DNA of 64,000 bases, taken from NCBI GenBank assembly GCA_023249305.1, contig JAHFCU010000010.1, positions 1 through 64,000 on the forward strand, written 5' to 3'. The position numbers were made by a program, and so were the translations under genes. Below are positions 36,868 to 45,785 of the stretch, piece by piece (position 1 is the stretch's first letter; each line of letters opens with the position of its first letter). The DNA comes from Gemmatimonadota bacterium (GTDB lineage Bacteria; Gemmatimonadota; Gemmatimonadetes; Gemmatimonadales; Gemmatimonadaceae). Under the pieces are notes generated by a model, which did not search any database, was not told the DNA's origin, and was given only the letters and a program-made list of their open reading frames with translations.

Positions 36868-37571
36868 CGCACCTTGCCCGGGGCCGTTGGGCCGCCTGCA
36901 CCCTTCAGGTCAAGCATCCGCGCCTCATTGAGGTACTCCACCGACAGCGCACGCCGCTCGCGCTCGATCTCGCCGAGCCGCTTTACCACATCGGCAATTC
37001 GGCGGGCCTGTTCGCCAATCACTGCTATGGAATCCTTCACTTCAGACTCGCCGATGATCCCGCTCTCGATCAGCGACGTGGTGGTCAGGAGTGCTGCCAG
37101 TGGGTTGTTGATCTCGTGGTGGAGCGTGAGTGTCGTCTCGCCGATCCCCGCGAGATAGCGCGCGCGTTGCAGCGCTTCCTCTGCACACTTGCGCGCCCGC
37201 GACACCTCGATGCGGCGCTCAGCGATGCGCACCCGGGCCTGGAGGTTATCGGGCGTCACCGGTTTCGACATGTAGTCGTCTGCCCCGGCGTCGAGCACCG
37301 CCGTCAGGTCCTCCGCACGGTCGCGGGCGGTGACCACCAGCACGAACGTGATGTCCCCCTGTGGGTGAGCGCGGATCCGTCGGCAGACCTCCAATCCGTC
37401 GAGTCCTGGCATCTGCCAATCGAGGATGACCATCGGCGGCAGCTCGCGTTCAAACGTGGTCCACGCTTCGGTGCCGTCGCTCGCCGCGATGGGCTCATGT
37501 CCGCTAGCTCGCAACACCTGCTCGAGCAGCAGTCGCATGAGGGCATCATCATCGGCGAGAAGAACGCGCAA
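36864..37571 (-). CDS. Receiver domain fused to a DHp (HisKA) domain, no ATPase
   Basis: Protein of 235 residues. Residues 1-120 are a response-regulator receiver domain with D7-D9, phospho-acceptor D51 (VILDWQMPG), T81 and K103 (MSKPVTP). Residues about 128-210 are a histidine-kinase dimerisation domain with H152 in TLHHEINNPLAAL. The catalytic ATPase domain that should follow is absent; only 25 residues remain. It may act as a phosphotransfer protein or as a partner of another kinase. Stop overlaps the nfo start. Divergent from pruA. Confidence 0.85.
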   Translation of the reverse strand: MRVLLADDDALMRLLLEQVLRASGHEPIAASDGTEAWTTFERELPPMVILDWQMPGLDGLEVCRRIRAHPQGDITFVLVVTARDRAEDLTAVLDAGADDYMSKPVTPDNLQARVRIAERRIEVSRARKCAEEALQRARYLAGIGETTLTLHHEINNPLAALLTTTSLIESGIIGESEVKDSIAVIGEQARRIADVVKRLGEIERERRALSVEYLNEARMLDLKGAGGPTAPGKVR

Positions 37572-37735
37572 GGGACCACATCGTGAGGAGTTAGCGGCAA
37601 TTTGTGCGCCTGCCTCCCGGGATGCGAGGGGTATTGCCCTCCGCGAGGTATCAGTAGGCGGACATCCTCCACATTCCGCGGTTATCTTTGTGCTGTTCCA
37701 CCACGCACACCCAACCGTTCGAGGCTAGTCCTGTG

Positions 37736-39379
37736 ATGAATTTCCCCGCCGCTCCGGTGAACGGCATTCGCCGCGTCCCGCCCCCGGTCAACGAACCAAT
37801 CAAGTCATATGCTCCCGGCTCGCCCGAGAAGGCCGAGCTCAAACGCCGCCTCTCTGCCATGTCGGCAGAATGCGCCGATATTCCGGTGGTCGTCGGCGGC
37901 AAGGAAATCCGCACGGGCGACCTGATCGAGGTGCGATCGCCCCATGATCACCAGCACATCATCGGCCGATTCCACCGCGCCAAGCCCGAACACGTGCAGG
38001 CGGCCATTGCCGCCGCCGCTGAGGCGCAGAAGGAGTGGGGATCATGGCGCTGGGAAGACCGTGCCGCAGTCATGCTCCGCGCCGCCGAACTGCTGGCCAC
38101 CACCTGGCGCGGCACGCTCAACGCGGCCACGATGCTCGGCCAGTCGAAGACCGTCTACCAGTCGGAGATCGATGCCGCCTGCGAGATGACCGACTTCTTC
38201 CGGTACAACGTGCACTTCGCGCAGGAACTCTACTCCGAACAGCCCGTCTCGTCGCCGGGCATGTGGAATCAGACCGACTACCGGCACCTCGAAGGGTTCG
38301 TCTACGCGGTGACCCCGTTCAACTTCACGGCCATTGGCGGTAACCTGTCGTCGTCTCCGGCGCTGATGGGCAACACCGTGCTCTGGAAGCCCGCCAGCAC
38401 GTCCATGCTGTCCTCGTTTTACATGTACCGGCTCTTCGTCGAGGCCGGCCTGCCGCCGGGTGTCATCAACTTCGTTCCGGGCGAGTCATCGGCCGTTTCC
38501 GCAGTGGCGCTGTCGCACCCAGACCTCGCCGGCGTGCATTTCACTGGCTCCACCGGCGTCTTCAACTCGATGTGGGAGACGATCGGCAAGAACATGAACC
38601 GCTACCGTTCGTATCCGCGCATCGTCGGCGAGACGGGCGGCAAGGACTTCATCGTCGCGCATCCGAGCGCCGACGCGAAGGCCGTGGCGGTGGCCATGGT
38701 GCGCGGCGCCTTCGAGTATCAGGGCCAGAAGTGCTCGGCCGCCAGCCGTACGTATATCCCAAAGTCCCTCTGGAAGGACGTGCTACAATACGCGCAGGAG
38801 ATGATCGCCGACATCAAGATGGGCGACGTCGCCGACTTCAGGAACTTCATGGGCGCCGTGATCGACAAGAAGGCGTTCACGAGCATCAGCGAGTATCTGA
38901 CCGACGCGAACAAGAACGCGAAGGTGCTGGCCGGCGGCAAGGCGCACGGCGACAAGGGATGGTTCATCGAGCCGACGCTTGTGCAGACCGACAACCCGTC
39001 GTACCGCCTCCTCTGCGAGGAGATCTTTGGGCCGGTGCTGACGTGCTTCGTGTACGACAACGCCAAGTGGGCCGAGACGCTTCAGATCGTCGACCAGACA
39101 TCGCCGTACGCGCTCACCGGCGCCGTTTTCGCGCGCGAGCGCCGCGCAGTGCTTGAGGCACACACGGCGCTTCGGCATGCGGCTGGAAATTTCTACATCA
39201 ACGACAAGCCCACGGGCGCCGTGGTTGGCCAGCAGCCGTTCGGCGGCGCGCGCGGCAGCGGCACGAACGACAAGGCCGGGTCGAAGATGAACTTGATGCG
39301 CTGGGTCAGCGCGCGCACGATCAAGGAGACATTCGTCCCGCCGACTGACTACAAGTATCCGTTCATGGCCGAGGAGTAG
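37736..39379 (+). CDS. pruA: L-glutamate gamma-semialdehyde (P5C) dehydrogenase
   Basis: Aldehyde dehydrogenase of 547 residues that oxidises pyrroline-5-carboxylate/glutamate semialdehyde to glutamate, the second step of proline breakdown. Catalytic C333 is in YQGQKCSAASR and E299 in GETGGKDF; the cofactor region FTGSTGVF follows. Sequence is of the single-function PruA/mitochondrial ALDH4A1 type (for example the first 40 residues and GVINFVPGESSAVS). The ATG at 37736 is preferred to an upstream in-frame start at 37688. No proline dehydrogenase is in the window. Confidence 0.92.
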   Translation: MNFPAAPVNGIRRVPPPVNEPIKSYAPGSPEKAELKRRLSAMSAECADIPVVVGGKEIRTGDLIEVRSPHDHQHIIGRFHRAKPEHVQAAIAAAAEAQKEWGSWRWEDRAAVMLRAAELLATTWRGTLNAATMLGQSKTVYQSEIDAACEMTDFFRYNVHFAQELYSEQPVSSPGMWNQTDYRHLEGFVYAVTPFNFTAIGGNLSSSPALMGNTVLWKPASTSMLSSFYMYRLFVEAGLPPGVINFVPGESSAVSAVALSHPDLAGVHFTGSTGVFNSMWETIGKNMNRYRSYPRIVGETGGKDFIVAHPSADAKAVAVAMVRGAFEYQGQKCSAASRTYIPKSLWKDVLQYAQEMIADIKMGDVADFRNFMGAVIDKKAFTSISEYLTDANKNAKVLAGGKAHGDKGWFIEPTLVQTDNPSYRLLCEEIFGPVLTCFVYDNAKWAETLQIVDQTSPYALTGAVFARERRAVLEAHTALRHAAGNFYINDKPTGAVVGQQPFGGARGSGTNDKAGSKMNLMRWVSARTIKETFVPPTDYKYPFMAEE

Positions 39380-39385
39380 ACGGCA

Positions 39386-40297
39386 TTGCCGACCATTCGA
39401 TTCATCACGACCGACGTCTTCACGGGCGTCCGGTTCGGCGGCAATCAGCTCGCCGTCATTCCGGATGCCCAGGGAATTCCGGAGGAACTACTCCTCCCCA
39501 TCGCCCGCGAGTTCAACTACTCGGAGACGACGTTCGTGTATCCTCCCGAACAGCCCGGGCACACCCGACGCGTGCGTATCTTCACGCCGGGTGGCGAGGT
39601 ACCGTTCGCCGGACATCCGACGATCGGCACGGCGATCGTGCTCGCGGTTACGGGAGAGATTTCGGCGTGGGACGGCGAGGCGCGTATCATGCTCGAGGAG
39701 ACCGTCGGCCCTGTTCCGGTGGTGATCCGCGGGGTGCACGCCGGTGGGGGCTGGGCCCAGCTATCCGCCGCGAAGATGCCGGAACTCGGACCGCCGGTAC
39801 CGTCGCGCAGCATGCTGGCAAAGATGCTCGGGCTTGTCACGGACGACATCATGGCCACCTCCGAACGTCCGCAGGCTGTGTCGTGTGGCCTGCCGTTCCT
39901 GATCGTTCCGCTCACCAGCATCAAGGCGGTGAGCCACGCGCGCGTCAATCTCGAGCGGTGGGAAGAGACGCTTGCGAATGCGTGGGCCTCGATGATCTGG
40001 GTGTACGCCGCAGATCCCGAGACCGCCGAGCGGCACTATCGTGCGCGGATGTTCGCGCCGGGTATCAGCGTTCCCGAAGATCCGGCCACGGGATCGGCTG
40101 GAGTGACCTTCGCGGGCTATCTCGCGGCGCGCGCCCGCACGCGCACCGGCACGCTGGCGTGGACCATTGATCAGGGCGTCGAGATGGGACGCCCGAGTCG
40201 CCTCGAGATCGAGGCCGACAAGGCCGACGGCGCCATCACCGCGCTGCGGGTGGGCGGACAGGCGGTGCTGGTGAGCGAAGGGACGATGGGCTTCTGA
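39386..40297 (+). CDS. PhzF-family isomerase/epimerase
   Basis: Protein of 303 residues with the diaminopimelate-epimerase-like fold of PhzF. The conserved catalytic Glu is E47 in FNYSETTFVYPP; GGEVPFAGHPTIGTA and PEDPATGSAGVTFAGYL are the other hallmarks. PhzF itself isomerises DHHA in phenazine synthesis, but most family members, including those beside amino-acid genes as here, have unknown substrates. TTG start six bases after the pruA stop, so it is in one operon with pruA. Confidence 0.87.
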   Translation: MPTIRFITTDVFTGVRFGGNQLAVIPDAQGIPEELLLPIAREFNYSETTFVYPPEQPGHTRRVRIFTPGGEVPFAGHPTIGTAIVLAVTGEISAWDGEARIMLEETVGPVPVVIRGVHAGGGWAQLSAAKMPELGPPVPSRSMLAKMLGLVTDDIMATSERPQAVSCGLPFLIVPLTSIKAVSHARVNLERWEETLANAWASMIWVYAADPETAERHYRARMFAPGISVPEDPATGSAGVTFAGYLAARARTRTGTLAWTIDQGVEMGRPSRLEIEADKADGAITALRVGGQAVLVSEGTMGF

Positions 40298-40300
40298 CGA

Positions 40301-40423
40301 AGCAGAGAACAACAGAAGACACCAGAGCACAACAGAGTGAAACAGAGGGGCGCCCGAGACTGGAGCGCCCCTCGTCTGTTGTGTTCTGTTGTGCTCTGTT
40401 TCCCTCTGCCGTTCTCTGCCCCT
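40301..40423. repeat. Inverted decamer element 2 (5+5 units, convergent genes)
   Basis: Left arm 40301-40350: five 10-bp units, e.g. AGCAGAGAAC and AACAGAGTGA. Right arm 40374-40423, on the reverse strand: GGCAGAGAAC, GGCAGAGGGA, AACAGAGCAC, AACAGAACAC, AACAGACGAG. The centre has a perfect 9-bp stem (GAGGGGCGC, 40345-40353, with 40365-40373). It lies between convergent phzF-type and diguanylate cyclase genes, and the right edge reaches the cyclase stop codon. Confidence 0.92.
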
Positions 40424-41783
40424 AGGGTAGCCTCTCGATCTCGCGGGAGAGCCTGCCGACGGTGATGTCCAACTCGCGGGACGCGCGGGTGGCCGCGTCA
40501 AAGGCGCGCATGCCGGTCTTCCACAGCACGGCCTGATCGCGGCCGCTGCGCTTGGCCACGTAGAGCGCTTCGTCCGCACGCGCCGTCAGGATGCGGACCA
40601 CGTCGTCGGTCGACGCTTCGTCGGAGGCCACGCCGATGCTGATCGTGATCGACAGTTTGCCGCGCACGCTCACGAACGACCGCGCGCGGAATGCGTGGAG
40701 GATGCGGTCCGCCAGGTGCCTGGCGCCCTCTTCGTCCGTGTCGGGAGCCAGGATACTGAACTCCTCGCCGCCAAGCCGCGCCACCACGTCGCCCGCGCGT
40801 GCGGTCTCACGGATCAGCGCGCCAATCTCCTTGATCGCTTCGTCGCCGGTCAGGTGCCCAAAGTCGTCATTGATGCGTTTGAAGTGGTCCACATCGAGCG
40901 CGAGCACGGCCACGCGCCACTTGGCGCGAATGCCGCGCGAGATCTCTCGGTCGCCAAGCTGCTTGAACCCTCGGCGATTGAAACAGCCGCTCAGTGGGTC
41001 CGTGAGGATGATCGTCTCGAGGTGGCCGCGCAGTTCGTTGTATGCCCGTCCGATCTGCGTGATGTAGTCAGGGAACTTGTCGCGACTCTCATCGTATGGC
41101 TGGTCGAATTCGCCTTCGCGCGCCTTGTCGAACAAGTGCGTGAGGCGCTTCATGCGCACGCCTTGATGGCCGAGCATCCACGCGTAGGCCAATGCCCCCA
41201 GGCAGAAGAGCGCAAAGGTCCAGAGCTGTTCGGTAGGTGCGCCGAGCATCCGCGCACGTTCGGCCAGCGCAACAATGGTCGCATAACAAACCGCCACGCT
41301 GCCGAGCATGAACAACGTGGTGCGCCAGCCGAAGTACAGTTGCGTGAACTGCACCAGGAACATCGAGACGATGAGGGTGCGGTCATACTGCGCCGGTGGG
41401 GTGAGCAGGAACGCGCATACGTTGACCACCAGCGCATCTGCGGTCACCTGCGTGCGCACGAGGGCGCGAGGGACCGCTCTCGCAATGCGCGCGTGCCACC
41501 GGATGGCCGCGGTTATGACGAGATAGACCGCCGTGGCGGCTACGAACAGGAGCGACGCGTTATCCGTTCCGTACCACCGGGCACCCACCGAGACGGACGA
41601 CACCAAGTCCAGCTCGCGCAGCAACAGCGAGCCGCCTGCGATGGCGACCGCGATGCCGATCCGGTAACCACCCTGCCAGAGCAGGATCTCGGCGCGGGAT
41701 GCCGCGTCGCCGGTTTCGTGCGAGGGATCGATCACTGAGGCGGGGAGTAGGGAGGCGACTGAAGTGCCTTCATTTGACGCCAA
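40422..41783 (-). CDS. Membrane diguanylate cyclase (GGDEF)
   Basis: Protein of 453 residues. About six transmembrane segments fill residues 38-205, then a coiled linker leads to a GGDEF domain (about 258-425). The catalytic motif is GGEEF (338-342), active in this variant, and the inhibitory I-site RxxD (R329-D332) lies exactly five residues before it, so product feedback is likely. It should make cyclic di-GMP in response to a membrane signal. No EAL or HD-GYP partner is nearby. Confidence 0.92.
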   Translation of the reverse strand: MASNEGTSVASLLPASVIDPSHETGDAASRAEILLWQGGYRIGIAVAIAGGSLLLRELDLVSSVSVGARWYGTDNASLLFVAATAVYLVITAAIRWHARIARAVPRALVRTQVTADALVVNVCAFLLTPPAQYDRTLIVSMFLVQFTQLYFGWRTTLFMLGSVAVCYATIVALAERARMLGAPTEQLWTFALFCLGALAYAWMLGHQGVRMKRLTHLFDKAREGEFDQPYDESRDKFPDYITQIGRAYNELRGHLETIILTDPLSGCFNRRGFKQLGDREISRGIRAKWRVAVLALDVDHFKRINDDFGHLTGDEAIKEIGALIRETARAGDVVARLGGEEFSILAPDTDEEGARHLADRILHAFRARSFVSVRGKLSITISIGVASDEASTDDVVRILTARADEALYVAKRSGRDQAVLWKTGMRAFDAATRASRELDITVGRLSREIERLP

Positions 41784-41821
41784 GGGACTCCTCGGCGCAA
41801 CCCCAGGTCGGGGTTATCCCC

Positions 41822-44233
41822 TCAGAATCGCGCCTCGACGCTGAGATCCACCCGCGTCGATTTCTGCGGAAAGATCCCGCGCGCCAGGTCCAGCCGGAGA
41901 AGCCCGTCCAGCACGGAGGCGCCGATGCCCGCACCGCTCATGGGGCGTCCAGGCGAGCTGAAGTTCCGCCGGTCACCCGCCCACCCGACGTCAGCGAAGA
42001 CCACCGGCTTGACCGCCCCGCTGCTCAGGGCGAGCTCACCGCGTCCCATCCAGAACGCATTCCCGCTCATCGTGCCTGGACGGATCCCGCGCACGGTCTG
42101 CAAACCGCCGAGTAGGAAACTACGTTGCGTTGGCGCCGTCCCCGCGGTTCCGCCTGCCGATGCCGTGATGGCCATCTCAGTGCCGCCCGGAAGCCCATGC
42201 GAGACCGTGAGGTCGAGCAGGCCGCGTCCGTAGTTGTAGTCGCCGGTCGCACCCTCGGCGCGCACTTGGGTGTTCACTCTCAAACGTCGCGGATCGAGCC
42301 CCCAGCCGTTCTGCATGCGCAGCGCAACGCCGTACTCGACCGCCCGATCCGCCTGCACGTTGGGCAGCACGCGGTCGTCGTGCGCCCCGCGAAAGAGTGT
42401 GTAATGTGTCGTCACGGGTGCGTTCCACTGCTGCTCGGCGAACAGCCGCCACTCGGTGCGGCCAAGGTGTGGCGTCGTGCCCGTCAGTTCCGCGCCCCAC
42501 GCACGGTAGTAGAACCCCTCGTCCCCCGCGTACAGCAACGCCGCGAGTCCAGAGCCAAATGAGAGCGGCGAACCGAAATCGCTGGCCATGGCGAGCCGCC
42601 TGAAGACCGTTCCACGTACCGTAGAGCGTCCGTTGGTGCGCTCGAGCGAGAGGTCGCCGTTGATCTGTCGGTCCGACCACGAGCCCCGCGCGCCGGCGAG
42701 TGCGGTGTACCCGCGGCCGAGGGTCAGCGACGATTGGACCCCTGTGCTGAACCCTTCCACGCGGTTGTAGCGCGTGAGCGGCAGGCCCCACGTGATCACG
42801 GGTTTCTGCGGCATCCACGCCGCCTGCAGGTTGAAGTTCAACGCCTTCTTGAGGTCTTCGATGTCGTTGGTGCCGAAGACCGACTCGCCGGCATCCATGA
42901 GCGATCCGACAAACTCAGGCGAAGACGCGAGCTTGGTGCTGTCGCACGGCAGCTGCAGCGCCATCGTCAGCGCGCCGTTGTACTGCGTCCGCATGCGCGT
43001 GTAGGTAGGGCCCGTGGCGCACTCGCGCCCACGCTCTGCCTTGGCGGCTGAGTCGCGCTGGCGGCGGAAGTCGCGCAGCAGCGAGTCGCGCTTCAGGGAA
43101 TCCACGCCCGCCTTGCGCAGGGAGTCGCGCACCGCGGCGTAGCGCACCGGTGCGCGCGGGAAGGCTGGCATCGAGTCGAGCCCGTTGACCGAGTTGTAGC
43201 GAAATCGCTGCTCCACCTGCACCGGCACCCGCATCATGCTCACCTGCGCGCCCGCTTCGAGCACCTGCAGCTTGGGCATCCAGAACCGCCCGTTGTACAG
43301 CCCGTACTCAATGCTGATCGCGTCCACGCCGACCTTGAGCGGCGAGATCATCGGCTTCACCCAGAACGGGACGTCCTTCATGTCCGCCTTCGTCTCGTCC
43401 ATGGACCAGACGTCAATCGGCACGCTCAATCGGTAGACGGCACGCACGAGGTGCGCGGACGATTGGTCGAACCAGAACGAGCCGACGGTCAGGTTCCACT
43501 TCGGCGCTCGTGCCTCGACGCGGATTTCACGCAGCGTGATCTTGCTTTGGTCGGGGAGTGTCATGATCACCGAGTCACCGGTGGCGTACGTGTAGTACGC
43601 CTCGGACCCTTCGGCGATGGGGTGCACGAGCTCGCGCTCGTCCACTTCGGTCTTGGCCAACCCGCTTCCAATCCACAGCTGCTCGCGGCCCGGGTAGTAG
43701 GGAATCGGCGGATCGCTTCCCATATCGACGTTCTCGCTCGCCTGGTCACTCGGGGCGACGGGGAGCGCCGTGCGTGACCCCTTCACATCCACCCACGCCC
43801 CGCGGTCACGATGCCACCGGACGTTGCTGATGTCTTCGTGGCGCATCAGCACACGGTCACGCCCGAACGCGCGGAGGCCCATGCCCACCGAGAATCGCTG
43901 GTACGTGCGCGCCTCGTAGCTGATGAGCAGTGAATCTTGCCGCAGTCGCGCCGCCCGGGCGCGTAGCAGCAACTCGCGCGCGGTCGTATCCTTGAACGCC
44001 GTCCGGCGCATTTCATCGGTCACCGGAATCCGCCGCGGCGCCGCACGGTCTTCGTCATCCGAACCGCCGCTGCCACCAATCTGGACGCCGAAGCTCACGT
44101 CGCGCTCGTACTTCTTCGTCGTGTCGGCCGCGGAGCGCGCCTTGGTGCTGTCGGCCGCGGGGCGTTTCTGCACACCGGCCTTCACCTGCACTTGGAAGGC
44201 GACGAGGACGATAGGCAGGACATGCAGCAGCAT
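41822..44233 (-). CDS. Large outer-membrane beta-barrel protein
   Basis: Exported protein of 803 residues with a short signal (LLHVLPIVLVAFQVQVKA). Residues 40-350 form a soluble domain with DUF5686-like features. Residues about 480-803 are strand-rich and end with Phe (DLSVEARF), as outer-membrane barrels do; GGLQTVRGIRPGTMSGNAFW resembles the Omp85 L6-region VRGF/VRG motif. It may therefore be an Omp85-superfamily or DUF5686-like protein. Function unknown. It starts 131 bp after the stop of the membrane-protein gene on the same strand. Confidence 0.75.
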   Translation of the reverse strand: MLLHVLPIVLVAFQVQVKAGVQKRPAADSTKARSAADTTKKYERDVSFGVQIGGSGGSDDEDRAAPRRIPVTDEMRRTAFKDTTARELLLRARAARLRQDSLLISYEARTYQRFSVGMGLRAFGRDRVLMRHEDISNVRWHRDRGAWVDVKGSRTALPVAPSDQASENVDMGSDPPIPYYPGREQLWIGSGLAKTEVDERELVHPIAEGSEAYYTYATGDSVIMTLPDQSKITLREIRVEARAPKWNLTVGSFWFDQSSAHLVRAVYRLSVPIDVWSMDETKADMKDVPFWVKPMISPLKVGVDAISIEYGLYNGRFWMPKLQVLEAGAQVSMMRVPVQVEQRFRYNSVNGLDSMPAFPRAPVRYAAVRDSLRKAGVDSLKRDSLLRDFRRQRDSAAKAERGRECATGPTYTRMRTQYNGALTMALQLPCDSTKLASSPEFVGSLMDAGESVFGTNDIEDLKKALNFNLQAAWMPQKPVITWGLPLTRYNRVEGFSTGVQSSLTLGRGYTALAGARGSWSDRQINGDLSLERTNGRSTVRGTVFRRLAMASDFGSPLSFGSGLAALLYAGDEGFYYRAWGAELTGTTPHLGRTEWRLFAEQQWNAPVTTHYTLFRGAHDDRVLPNVQADRAVEYGVALRMQNGWGLDPRRLRVNTQVRAEGATGDYNYGRGLLDLTVSHGLPGGTEMAITASAGGTAGTAPTQRSFLLGGLQTVRGIRPGTMSGNAFWMGRGELALSSGAVKPVVFADVGWAGDRRNFSSPGRPMSGAGIGASVLDGLLRLDLARGIFPQKSTRVDLSVEARF

Positions 44234-44364
44234 GCGTGAACTCCCCGGGATGGGCCGGTGGGCGGGTTACCCTCAGGTACGCACGAGCCGGCGGCTGGGT
44301 TTCGTTCCGCGAGCCGTTCCCGATGGCGTTTCCGATGCCGTTCCCTTCACGCTCGTGGGGGCCG

Positions 44365-45618
44365 TTACCTCGGAGCAGGCTGCGGCCGACGTGGCGGAGG
44401 CTGCCCCCTGCGCGCACGCTCGGTTACAATAGAATCGCGACGCGCCCGATCGCGTGAAGCGGTCGCATGGGCGCGGCTTCGGCGATTGGCCGCATTCTCG
44501 CGGTCGAGCACCGCGGCGTCATGCAACATCAGGAAGCCAGCCAGGGCCGGCACGAGCAGCGTGGCCACACCGCCCGGGAACCTCGACGGCTTCGACGGGT
44601 CGCCTCCGATGCGTCGAATCACCTCCGGGAACCGCTTCTGCACCCAGACCGTGAGGATGATCATCGCCACGCCGATGAGCGCCAGCAGCAAGGGGAACGC
44701 GGTCGTCACCTTGAAGACGTCAAACGCCAGCCACGCGAGGAAACCAAAGACGCCCATGAGCCCGACGATGAGTAGCACTCGGCGACGCAGGATCACCGAA
44801 GCCGTGATCACAAGCAGCGACACGGGCGCGAGATACCAGCGAAGCGACCGGTCGAACTGGAAGAGCATCATGCATCCAAACCACGTTGCCACCGCCACCG
44901 AGATCCAGAGCCAGAAACCGTAGTCTTCGTCACGCCGGCGGCGATCTACCGTGTACGCCACCGCGGCGAGCGCGCTCGCGATGATCACCCACCGCCATCC
45001 CATCACGGTACCGGGTGCGTCCGGTAAGGCCGCCCATTCCCGCAACAATCGCTCTGGCAGTGTCACGCTGACAACCGCAATCGGAGCCATGAACGGCGAG
45101 AATGCCATCTGTCGCATCGCGAAGAGCGCAGCCATGACCGCCGCCAGTTCGATGGCGAGCGGCTGGCCCTGACACACCGCGAACGGATGCGACTGCATCG
45201 CGCACACCGCGTCGAGCTCAGGCGTCCACACCCCAGTCCACCGCAGCAGCGCCCACGTGGCGATTGGTGCCATGCCCACCGCGAGCAACGTCGAGACGCC
45301 GCGCGCCGTCTCGAATCCCTCGCGCCGCAGCACCTGCGCGACGATCAGAAAGATGCAGGCGTACGCCAGCGCGAGCCCAAATACGCCCGCGTCGCCGAGC
45401 ACCTTCCAGCGATCCACCATGAACCACCCGAACGCGAACAGCACCACGAGCGCGCCAACGCCGTAGGCGATGGTGATGCCGTTGAAGGCGCGCTCCGCTT
45501 CGCGCGGCGGCCTCGTGCCCGCGTCCGCCGTGCCAGCGAGCGCGAGAAGCGCAGCGCGCTGGTCCGCAGAGATAAGTCCGCGTTCCACGCCGAGGTCGAG
45601 CAGCTCGTGTACGGTCAT
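44365..45618 (-). CDS. DUF2157-like polytopic membrane protein
   Basis: Integral membrane protein of 417 residues. The ATG at 45618 begins MTVHELLDLGVERGLISADQRAAL, an N-terminal helical domain typical of DUF2157-type proteins, followed by about ten transmembrane helices. An upstream in-frame start at 45672 would only translate the decamer repeat (MYSVVFCCTLLF) and was rejected. The C-terminal 50 residues are basic and Arg/Pro-rich. Role unknown. Divergent from the decarboxylase gene, with decamer element 3 between them. Confidence 0.75.
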   Translation of the reverse strand: MTVHELLDLGVERGLISADQRAALLALAGTADAGTRPPREAERAFNGITIAYGVGALVVLFAFGWFMVDRWKVLGDAGVFGLALAYACIFLIVAQVLRREGFETARGVSTLLAVGMAPIATWALLRWTGVWTPELDAVCAMQSHPFAVCQGQPLAIELAAVMAALFAMRQMAFSPFMAPIAVVSVTLPERLLREWAALPDAPGTVMGWRWVIIASALAAVAYTVDRRRRDEDYGFWLWISVAVATWFGCMMLFQFDRSLRWYLAPVSLLVITASVILRRRVLLIVGLMGVFGFLAWLAFDVFKVTTAFPLLLALIGVAMIILTVWVQKRFPEVIRRIGGDPSKPSRFPGGVATLLVPALAGFLMLHDAAVLDRENAANRRSRAHATASRDRARRDSIVTERARRGQPPPRRPQPAPR

Positions 45619-45630
45619 GGGGCACTCGCT

Positions 45631-45774
45631 GGGAGAGAACAACAGAGTGCAACAGAATACAACAGAGTACAACAGACATACTGCGCCTTGACGTGTTGTG
45701 CCATCCGCAGCGTGCGACCCGGCCGTCTGCTGTTGTATTCTGCTCTATTCTGTTGCTCTCCGTTGTTTTCTGGC
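45631..45774. repeat. Inverted decamer element 3 (5+5 units, divergent genes)
   Basis: Left arm 45631-45680: GGGAGAGAAC, AACAGAGTGC, AACAGAATAC, AACAGAGTAC, AACAGACATA. Right arm 45725-45774 on the reverse strand: GCCAGAAAAC, AACGGAGAGC, AACAGAATAG, AGCAGAATAC, AACAGCAGAC. The 44-bp centre lacks the strong stem of elements 1 and 2. It fills the whole space between two divergent start codons, so it must hold or overlap promoters and cannot be a terminator for either gene. Confidence 0.92.
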
Positions 45775-45785
45775 AATTTGTCTTC

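Noticed and set aside
45619-45672. N-terminal extension of the DUF2157-like gene (MYSVVFCCTLLF...)
   Set aside because: It is translation of the decamer repeats and has no family match; the ATG at 45618 gives the conserved start.
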